Of a DNA stretch of 47,523 nt, positions 42,103-47,523 are shown piece after piece. Position 1 is the first letter of the stretch. Each line of letters starts with the position of its first letter. Under the pieces are notes generated by a model. That model made no database searches. It was not told where the DNA came from and saw nothing but the letters and a program-made list of their open reading frames with translations. The position numbers and the translations under genes were made by a program. This stretch comes from DAIOFH01 sp036745875. GTDB taxonomy: Bacteria; Planctomycetota; SZUA-567. The DNA is taken from contig DAIOFH010000011.1 of assembly GCA_036745875.1 (NCBI GenBank), forward strand, positions 1 to 47,523. The letters are read 5' to 3'.

Positions 42103-42774
42103 ATGCCGAATGCATTTTTCAAAAACAAAAAACTGCTTCCGGAGAAACTGCTTCCATTCGGTTTCACCAGGAACAAGGGCGCCTATACATATGCCACGGA
42201 TATTGTGGAGGGGCAATTTCGCATGTCCGTCATTGTGACGAAGAACGGCCAAGTGGATGCAACAGTAATCGATCCCGAATCGAAGGGTGAGTATGTACTG
42301 CACCGCGCATCGGGAGCGTGCGGCGCATTTGTCAATTCGGTAAGAACCGAGTATGAGCGAGTACTCGGGGATATCTCCGAAAAGTGTTTTGAGGCGGATG
42401 TTTTCAAAAGCGAACATGCGCGAAAAATCATCCGGTACGTCCGAAAGATATATAATGACGAGTTGGAGTTTTTGTGGCGGCGCTTTCCTGACAATGCGAT
42501 TTTCAGGCGACGGGACAACGCAAAATGGTATGCCGCATTATTGACAGTAAAGAAGGAAAAGTTGGGGCTGCCGGGAGACGGCTTTCTTGAAGTCATCGAT
42601 TTGCGGATGACGCCGGAGGAAATCGATGTTTTGGTGGATGGCAAAAGATTCTTCCCGGGCTATCACATGAACAAAAAACACTGGTTGACGATTTGCCTGG
42701 ATGGTTCCGTCTCGGTTGATGAAATCTCTCCACGGATCGACGCGAGCTATGCATTGGCGGCGAAAAAAAGATAG
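42103..42774 (+). CDS. MmcQ/YjbR-family protein with N-terminal extension
   Basis: 223 residues. The last ~105 residues match the MmcQ/YjbR (DUF419) fold, a CyaY-like domain: WYAALLTVKKEKLGL, VIDLRMTPEEIDVLVDGK, FFPGYHMNKKHWLTICLDG. The first ~115 residues form a separate domain found in the long variant of this family (RMSVIVTKNGQVDATVIDPE). DNA binding has been proposed for the family but is unproven. No good ribosome site is visible; it follows the VOC gene by 53 bases. Confidence 0.8.
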   Translation: MPNAFFKNKKLLPEKLLPFGFTRNKGAYTYATDIVEGQFRMSVIVTKNGQVDATVIDPESKGEYVLHRASGACGAFVNSVRTEYERVLGDISEKCFEADVFKSEHARKIIRYVRKIYNDELEFLWRRFPDNAIFRRRDNAKWYAALLTVKKEKLGLPGDGFLEVIDLRMTPEEIDVLVDGKRFFPGYHMNKKHWLTICLDGSVSVDEISPRIDASYALAAKKR

Positions 42775-42809
42775 CCTGTAATTAGCGATGGGAACGGATC
42801 GGTATTTCT

Positions 42810-43634
42810 TCAGTTGCTTTTGACCGCGCAAAGCGTATAGGAAAGAGGCAACCGACTGCGGTCTTTGGCAAGTTGCCATTCGCCATTTTTCAGATCGACC
42901 ATCTGCCCCGGCAAGGCTTCCCAGGGAACGCTGTCGTGCTCATTGAAAAGACGTATCTCCATCCGGTGGGCAAGCAGTGCCGTGAAGATTTCCCCCATGC
43001 CATGGTTCCATTCATGCGTAACGGTCGAATGAACCCGGGAATCTGTTTCAACGTATGTTGTCCCGTCATTGAAGACAAGGGGCTCCTGCTGTTCAAAGTA
43101 CGGATATTTGACCACCAGCGCATCGCGTTCGTTTTCGTCCAGGCTCCAAAGAATCGGATGCGCCTCGCGTATGAACAGGCGTCCGCCGGGGCGTAGGAGG
43201 CTTGATACCGTTTGCGCCCAGAGGTCTATGCTCGGCAACCAGCATAATGCGCCTATGCCGGTGTAGACAAAATCGAACAAGCGCGGCGCAACGGCGTTTG
43301 CCGCGTTGTAAACCTCCCCTTCGACGAATTCGGCGGGAGTGCCGCATTTTTCACTGAGCAGGCAGGCCTGGGCGATGGATGACGATGAAAAATCCAACCC
43401 GGTCATGATGCCGCCCAATCGAGCGAGAGATACGGTATCCGTGCCGATGTGGCATTGCAGGTGAATTCCGCGTTGTCCCGAGATATCCCCCAAGAGCGGC
43501 CGGTCAAAGCGCACAACGTCGGAAATATACCCACTGTCGTCGATAAAGGATGCGAGAGCATATTCCCTGGACGCCGCATGCAACGGGGCGCGCTCATCCC
43601 AATTGGCTCTGTTGAGCTTGATATAGTCGGTCAT
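42810..43634 (-). CDS. Class I SAM-dependent methyltransferase
   Basis: 274 residues. The SAM-binding region is GIHLQCHIGTDTVSLARLGG with the acidic end of the next strand in MTGLDFSSSSIAQA. Later motif DFVYTGIGALCWLPSID and LLRPGGRLFIREAHP are typical. A subfamily with the unusual LQCHIGTD wording is common in bacteria; the substrate is unknown. Convergent with the MmcQ gene and 36 bases downstream of the flavin-fold gene on the same strand. Confidence 0.85.
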   Translation of the reverse strand: MTDYIKLNRANWDERAPLHAASREYALASFIDDSGYISDVVRFDRPLLGDISGQRGIHLQCHIGTDTVSLARLGGIMTGLDFSSSSIAQACLLSEKCGTPAEFVEGEVYNAANAVAPRLFDFVYTGIGALCWLPSIDLWAQTVSSLLRPGGRLFIREAHPILWSLDENERDALVVKYPYFEQQEPLVFNDGTTYVETDSRVHSTVTHEWNHGMGEIFTALLAHRMEIRLFNEHDSVPWEALPGQMVDLKNGEWQLAKDRSRLPLSYTLCAVKSN

Positions 43635-43670
43635 ATGCTCCCGCTGTCGGCAAGGCGCTTGCCAGGAAAC

Positions 43671-44042
43671 TTATACGGTTTGCGTTACTTTGGTCACTGA
43701 CACTTCAATCACGCAATTTGCCCAATCGAACCGCGCATGCATCATGTCGAACTCCGTGCCTTCCCTTATGACGCGGGCGGTGCCTTCCACCAGAAACCCG
43801 GCGCCAGGTCCGAATTTTCCCATGACTTCCTTGCTGCCAATAATCATTTTGACGCGACTGTTGGCTTTGATGTTGTCCTGGGTGGTTTTCATTCCCAGCA
43901 CGGGTATAAGGAATTTGCCGTCCTCGGTCCTGTGGATGTAACTGTTCCATGTTGCTGCCAGATGCGGCTCGTCGCCGCCCCAGGTCATAATAGGGGCGAC
44001 ACCTTCTTTACCGAGAGTTTCCAGAAAATTATCAGTGAACAT
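43671..44042 (-). CDS. Pyridoxamine 5'-phosphate oxidase-fold protein
   Basis: 123 residues, a small split-barrel flavin-binding protein. Pattern: APIMTWGGDEPHLAATWNSY, IPVLGMKTTQDNIKANSRVK, then GFLVEGTARVIREGTEF. Such proteins bind FMN, heme or F420 and have mostly unknown roles. The ATG at 44042 is preferred over the TTG at 44051 because GGGAG lies ten bases upstream of it. Confidence 0.8.
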   Translation of the reverse strand: MFTDNFLETLGKEGVAPIMTWGGDEPHLAATWNSYIHRTEDGKFLIPVLGMKTTQDNIKANSRVKMIIGSKEVMGKFGPGAGFLVEGTARVIREGTEFDMMHARFDWANCVIEVSVTKVTQTV

Positions 44043-44210
44043 TGTCTTCAATCTCCCAATGGGGCCGTGTCCCCTCTGAGTAATTATTATCTTAACTCGA
44101 TTCGTTAATCAACAGCTTTTGGGGTTGACCACATAAATGTGAAGAAATACCTTGCAGGAATGCAGCGCCATAACCGTGGAAAAATGAAGATTCTCGTGTC
44201 GTAAGGCTTT

Positions 44211-45047
44211 TCAATAGTTCTTTCCGAGCACTTTGTTCGAAGGGTCGCTTATGACTTTTTCGTGGTGAAAGTAGTCGCAATACCTGACGCCGTTCGTTTC
44301 GCAATAGGAACGGATGGCATTTTCCATTCGGGTAATTTCCGTGCGGTCGCCGTGGTTGTAGAGCCTGTCGTAGGAGGGGAACGCCTCCGGATATTTCTCA
44401 CGTACATAATCCATGACGGCACGTTTGTAGCTGCCGCGGAGGTTCAGGTCCTCGAACCAGTATTCCCCTATATACTCGCGCGATTCTTCAATAATAGCCT
44501 GCCAATCGGTAATATGAAGGAAAATCGGCGACATGAACAATATGGTATATATGCCGTGTGCATGCAGCGTCTTCAGCGTCGCCAGCCGTTCCGCAACACT
44601 GCCGGCGCAATCCATATCCCCGCGGAAGCCATCATCCAGGGTATTGACCGACATGGCCACGCTTACATTCTCCATCTTCCGGTACAGATCCATGTCGCGC
44701 AATACCAATGCGCTTTTGGTGGAGACTTGCAGGATGCATTCCGCATTCACCAATTGCTCGAGAATGGAACGCGTTATCCCATACTTTTTCTCGTAGGGGT
44801 TGTAACAGTCGGTGACGGTGGACATGAACACGTTTTTGCCGCATATCTTTTTCAGGTCGATTGGTTTTTCACAATGCTTGATATCGATGAACTCGCCCCA
44901 TGGCTCCGGATGATTGGTAAAGCGCTTCATGAAGGAGGCATAGCAATACGTGCAGGCATGAGGACACCCGATATACGGATTGATGGCGAATGAGCCGATT
45001 TTGGATGCGGTCAGGTAATCCTTGACCTGTTTTTCCCGAACGATCAT
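44211..45047 (-). CDS. Radical SAM protein, SPL/mobile-pair type
   Basis: 278 residues. The [4Fe-4S] motif is CPHACTYC (Cys28, Cys32, Cys35; CxxxCxxC). It is followed by WGEFIDIKHC, VFMSTVTDCYNPYEKKYG and STKSALVLRDMDLY, the pattern of SplB-like radical SAM proteins (KTKS/STKS strand included). It would reduce SAM to a 5'-deoxyadenosyl radical; the substrate is unknown. It overlaps the DUF1848-type gene by four bases. Two-gene pairs of this kind have been annotated as mobile radical SAM pairs in anaerobes, as I recall. Confidence 0.88.
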   Translation of the reverse strand: MIVREKQVKDYLTASKIGSFAINPYIGCPHACTYCYASFMKRFTNHPEPWGEFIDIKHCEKPIDLKKICGKNVFMSTVTDCYNPYEKKYGITRSILEQLVNAECILQVSTKSALVLRDMDLYRKMENVSVAMSVNTLDDGFRGDMDCAGSVAERLATLKTLHAHGIYTILFMSPIFLHITDWQAIIEESREYIGEYWFEDLNLRGSYKRAVMDYVREKYPEAFPSYDRLYNHGDRTEITRMENAIRSYCETNGVRYCDYFHHEKVISDPSNKVLGKNY

Positions 45048-45961
45048 CGTTTTGCCTTCATGGTCTTCTGCTCCCCGGCCTGCAGGATGTCGGTGTCTTC
45101 CACATGCCCCAGGAGAAGCGGCGAGTTGCCGTCATGCAGCTTGTAGTTTTCCCTGGCCTTGGCCGGGGACTTGTTGGCATAACAATATTTGCATCCGTTG
45201 AGGCAGGTGTCGTACGCCCCGATGTCACGGCTCTCGATGCAATGGCAGCCCTGCCGCATCCCCTTGTGCTTGAGCTTGCGGAAGGATAGGTCGTTGGCCT
45301 TGCCAAGCATGTCCAGAGTCATGCATCCGGAACTGGCGATGGAGTACCGGGAAAAGTCGCCGTTGGTGCCGCACGTCTGGAGATGGATGCCGTGTTTTTT
45401 CGCTGTGCGGCCAAACCCCTCCGCCAATGCATCCATATCCTCGACGGCAAGCGGGATGATCTCCGGCATGTTGACTTCCAGCTTCTTGTACATCTCGACG
45501 AAGCTGAAAATGCAACGGTCCACCTTCCCCGCAATCCGTGATGCCATGCGTTCGAACGTATCATGATGCCGTTCGACGGTGTATTTTTCCGTCAGGAGTA
45601 CCGGGTCGTATCTCCATGCTATTTTCTCCTTGCCCACGATTGCGGCGAGCGACAACAACGTATCGATGCTTTTTTCAATGGAGGGGACGCCTGGTTCCAC
45701 GTCCTTGCCATAGGCGCTGATCGTATAGTGGCAGTAAATGGCGAATCGTTCCGCGATTTTGCCGATATGCGGCAGTATCGGGGCAAAATCCTTGGAGCAG
45801 AAGACAACGCAATCCACCTTGTCAGGAGTCAGCTCATAGCGGGTCACCTTGTTGGGAAAGAGTGGATTACGCGAAAGGACATACCCCTCCTCGAATCGTT
45901 TCAAAAGCCAAGGACAATAATACCGAACTGTATCGGTCCTGCCGCCGGTATTGATGATCAT
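45044..45961 (-). CDS. DUF1848-type CxxxCxxC protein, partner of the radical SAM gene
   Basis: 305 residues. It begins MIINTGGRTDTVRYYCPWLL and carries a late CLNGCKYC motif (Cys253, Cys257, Cys260) plus a nearby CHC (239-241), so it probably binds an iron-sulfur cluster near its C-terminus, as in DUF1848 proteins. The middle (CSKDFAPILPHI, WRYDPVLLTEKYT, CIFSFVEMYKKL) looks like a TIM-type barrel. The ATG at 45961 has GGAGGG seven bases upstream; the open frame to 46306 runs into the TetR gene. It overlaps the radical SAM gene (ATGA), so the two act together. Reaction unknown. Confidence 0.82.
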   Translation of the reverse strand: MIINTGGRTDTVRYYCPWLLKRFEEGYVLSRNPLFPNKVTRYELTPDKVDCVVFCSKDFAPILPHIGKIAERFAIYCHYTISAYGKDVEPGVPSIEKSIDTLLSLAAIVGKEKIAWRYDPVLLTEKYTVERHHDTFERMASRIAGKVDRCIFSFVEMYKKLEVNMPEIIPLAVEDMDALAEGFGRTAKKHGIHLQTCGTNGDFSRYSIASSGCMTLDMLGKANDLSFRKLKHKGMRQGCHCIESRDIGAYDTCLNGCKYCYANKSPAKARENYKLHDGNSPLLLGHVEDTDILQAGEQKTMKAKR

Positions 45962-46020
45962 GAAGGTTCCCTCCGCCATGCGCCTTACGCTTCTTTTCGA
46001 CTTGACATTATACAGCGGCT

Positions 46021-46050
46021 GCATTATATCATCAAATGATGATATAATGC
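46021..46050. promoter_or_regulatory. Perfect 30-bp palindrome with divergent promoters
   Basis: GCATTATATCATCA (46021-46034), two centre bases, then its exact complement (46037-46050). Each arm carries TATAAT, at 46043-46048 for the TetR gene and mirrored at 46028-46023 for the radical SAM pair, with TTGCAT or CTGCAT 18 bases upstream. One site thus controls both directions. Likely operator of the adjacent TetR protein. Confidence 0.8.
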
Positions 46051-46084
46051 AAGATAAATCCCGGAATGCGGAAAAGGGACGACG

Positions 46085-46726
46085 ATGAGCGAAGACAAGG
46101 AAAGCCGCCCGGCGCGCGGCCGGCGCAGGGCAGGTGAGCCGTCGGGGCGCGAGATGCTTGTGCGTTCGGCGCTCAAATTGTTCGCCCGGCACGGGTACGA
46201 GGGCGCGTCGCTTCGGGCGATAGCCTCGGAGGCGGGGGTGGATATGGCGCTTGCCGCACGGCTGTTCGGGCCGAAGGAAAAATTGTGGTCCGCCGTCATC
46301 GGGCATTTGCGCCAGTCACAGGCGGAATACAAGTATGCCTTGCAGCAGTTCGTGACGATCAAGGATTCGGATCCGAGGCGGGCCTTCTGCGGCATGCTCG
46401 AACTGTTTGCAAAGGCCAGTGTTGAGCAGCCGGACTTGATAGGCTTCCTACTCCAGGAGGCCAACAACCCTGGCGAACGTCAGGACGTCGTTGTGAAATA
46501 TCTTGTCGCCCCGTTCCGGCTTGACTGCGAACCGATAATCGCAAGCTGCATTGAGGCCGGCATTCTCAGAGGGAAAAAGGTGGGGGTGGTGTTCGGTATG
46601 ATATCAGCGTCGGTGATTCTCCCGCTTGCCATGCCCCAGCTCTGCGGGCGAAAAGCAGGTTCTCGCAGACGGCTCGGCGGCGAGGTCGTGGATGAGGCCA
46701 AATTGCTTTTGCTGTGCGACGGGTAA
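46085..46726 (+). CDS. TetR/AcrR-family regulator of the radical SAM pair
   Basis: 213 residues. After a basic N-terminal tail (SRPARGRRRAGEPSGREM) comes the TetR helix-turn-helix VRSALKLFARHGYEGASLRA then ASEAGVDMALAARLFGPKEKL. The C-terminal domain is helical with a CerR/CecR-like look (FLLQEANNPGERQD). It is divergent from the DUF1848/radical SAM pair, and the 30-bp palindrome between them lies 35 bases from its ATG. It likely represses itself and the pair. Inducer unknown. Confidence 0.86.
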   Translation: MSEDKESRPARGRRRAGEPSGREMLVRSALKLFARHGYEGASLRAIASEAGVDMALAARLFGPKEKLWSAVIGHLRQSQAEYKYALQQFVTIKDSDPRRAFCGMLELFAKASVEQPDLIGFLLQEANNPGERQDVVVKYLVAPFRLDCEPIIASCIEAGILRGKKVGVVFGMISASVILPLAMPQLCGRKAGSRRRLGGEVVDEAKLLLLCDG

Positions 46727-46874
46727 GTTCAACCACGGCATCTCAGCATCCCTGCGATTCGAATAGTGAATAAGACAGGACGATTCACTAAATTTTCCGC
46801 GCCTGTTAGGCAAATTCGTTCCACACCCTCTAGTTTTTTCGAAAAACCACGTAAGACTATCGAGGGAAAGAGGT

Positions 46875-46904
46875 ATGTAGCCAGATACATGTATCTAGCT
46901 ACAT
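46875..46904. promoter_or_regulatory. 30-bp near-perfect palindrome, MarR operator candidate
   Basis: ATGTAGCCAGATACA (46875-46889) faces TGTATCTAGCTACAT (46890-46904), with one mismatched pair. It ends 18 bases before the MarR start codon, as expected for autorepression. Confidence 0.75.
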
Positions 46905-46922
46905 ATTAAACGGAGATCGACC

Positions 46923-47378
46923 ATGATGAGCCGCGAACGTGAAATCGGTATGACAATCAAGCAGCTGTCGAACTTTTATACCCGCTTCATGGACAAGGCG
47001 AGAAAGAACGCGAATCGTAAAGTCGGGTCAAAAGACGAATCCATCACCCGGTTGCAGGGCTGGATCATCGACTATCTCTACGTCACCGCCGAGCCTGTTT
47101 TTCAAAAGGATATCGAGACGGAGTTCAGCATACGCCATTCGACCGTGTCGAAAACGTTGAAACATATGGAGGAAGCGGGACTCGTCCTACGCACAATCCG
47201 GGACGGCGACGCCAGGTACAAACTGATTTCCCTGACCGAAAGCGCCAAACGCAACCATCCGCTTGCCGCGGCCGAATTTCTTCGCGCGGAAGAGAAGGCG
47301 ACCGAGGGCATACGTCGGAAGGATTTGGATACTTTCCTTTCGGTGGCGGGGAAAATAATAAAAAATTTGGAAAAGTAG
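46923..47378 (+). CDS. MarR-family transcriptional regulator
   Basis: 151 residues. The winged helix-turn-helix (about 40-115) has RLQGWIIDYLYVTAEPVFQK, IETEFSIRHSTVSKTLKHME and wing GLVLRTIRDGDARYKLISL. Helices at both ends give the usual MarR dimer. GGAG lies seven bases before the ATG. It lies 196 bases after the TetR gene and has its own palindrome. MarR genes are known beside radical SAM mobile pairs, as I recall, so it may belong to the same system, or it may control the next gene beyond the window. Confidence 0.87.
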   Translation: MMSREREIGMTIKQLSNFYTRFMDKARKNANRKVGSKDESITRLQGWIIDYLYVTAEPVFQKDIETEFSIRHSTVSKTLKHMEEAGLVLRTIRDGDARYKLISLTESAKRNHPLAAAEFLRAEEKATEGIRRKDLDTFLSVAGKIIKNLEK

Positions 47379-47473
47379 GAACGCACACCGTTTTGCAAAT
47401 GCACTCGCATTCGGACGGAATGGAAAACTGTTACTTTGCTTTTTCCGTGCGTATTTAGTTTACTATGACAACA

Positions 47474-47523
47474 GGAGATGGTATGAAAGACGAGTGAGTT
47501 CATCTGGTTTTCCGTATGTCGAT
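47474..47523 (+). other. Possible start of a further gene at the right edge
   Basis: AGGAG at 47473-47477 is followed by ATG-AAA-GAC-GAG-TGA (47483-47497). From an overlapping GTG at 47494 a frame stays open to the edge (10 codons). This may be a coupled mini-leader plus the start of the next gene, but ten codons cannot prove it. Confidence 0.2.

Noticed and set aside
45962..46306. Upstream extension of the DUF1848-type frame
   Set aside because: It would run through the palindromic promoter and into the TetR gene; a good ribosome site marks 45961 instead.
1..47523. CRISPR arrays, tRNA, rRNA and transposase genes
   Set aside because: Looked for and not seen: no regularly spaced repeats, no cloverleaf with CCA-end pattern noticed, no rRNA-like blocks and no recognisable transposase or integrase protein. 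A covariance-model scan would be decisive for RNAs.

Overview
The window (47.5 kb, mostly GC-rich with a few AT-rich intergenic islands) looks like chromosome from an anaerobic, saccharolytic, diderm bacterium. An outer membrane is implied by the 1979-residue autotransporter at 3052-8991. Anaerobic life is implied by the C-terminal end of an [FeFe] hydrogenase at the left edge. A charged valine/proline repeat protein resembling alveolin or planctomycete YTV repeats, ribose-type sugar ABC transporters and a secreted GH5 glucanase would fit a PVC-type gut or sediment bacterium (for example Lentisphaerae or Planctomycetes). That placement is a guess; nothing in the window is a phylogenetic marker.

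Layout. 2-1039: hydrogenase end, a receiver-like protein with an altered phosphoacceptor, and a small minus-strand protein. 1040-3051: a 2 kb AT-rich gene-poor stretch with a nested-hairpin RNA candidate. 3052-9908: autotransporter plus exported repeat protein. 10104-12340 (minus): XRE-cupin regulator and a membrane protein fused to a soluble domain. 12764-18515: sugar cassette 1 (ATPase, permease, binding protein, SDR and MDR dehydrogenases). 18700-23935: a chloramphenicol-acetyltransferase-like gene broken by an amber codon, a TetR gene with a good promoter/operator, a Tat-exported TIGR04076-type protein, an arginase-family protein, an exported flavodoxin, a GH5 endoglucanase and a ProX-type deacylase. 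23979-24383: a perfect bidirectional terminator and a fold-back repeat element. 24402-31572 (minus): cassette 2. 32328-40063 (plus): cassette 3. 40246-44042: small accessory genes. 44211-47378: a two-gene CxxxCxxC (radical SAM/DUF1848) pair sharing a palindromic divergent promoter with a TetR gene, then a MarR gene with its own palindrome.

How it works together. Cassettes 2 and 3 are mirror images around two RpiR regulators: each runs RpiR, binding protein, ATPase, permease, then AraD-type epimerase. Cassette 3 adds an AraB-type L-ribulokinase and a ribulose-phosphate 3-epimerase, giving a path from L-ribulose through D-xylulose 5-phosphate to D-ribulose 5-phosphate. Cassette 2 instead adds a KdsD-like SIS isomerase and a Gfo/Idh oxidoreductase and has no kinase. 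No L-arabinose isomerase is present, so the imported sugar may be a ketopentose or the isomerase lies elsewhere. Cassette 1 couples the same transporter type to two dehydrogenases, suggesting a polyol or sugar-acid substrate.

Non-coding structure is rich: a ~107 bp intergenic repeat in two copies with a conserved stem, a 346 bp fold-back element, several hairpin terminators, and palindromic operators at three regulator genes. No tRNA, rRNA or CRISPR array was seen.
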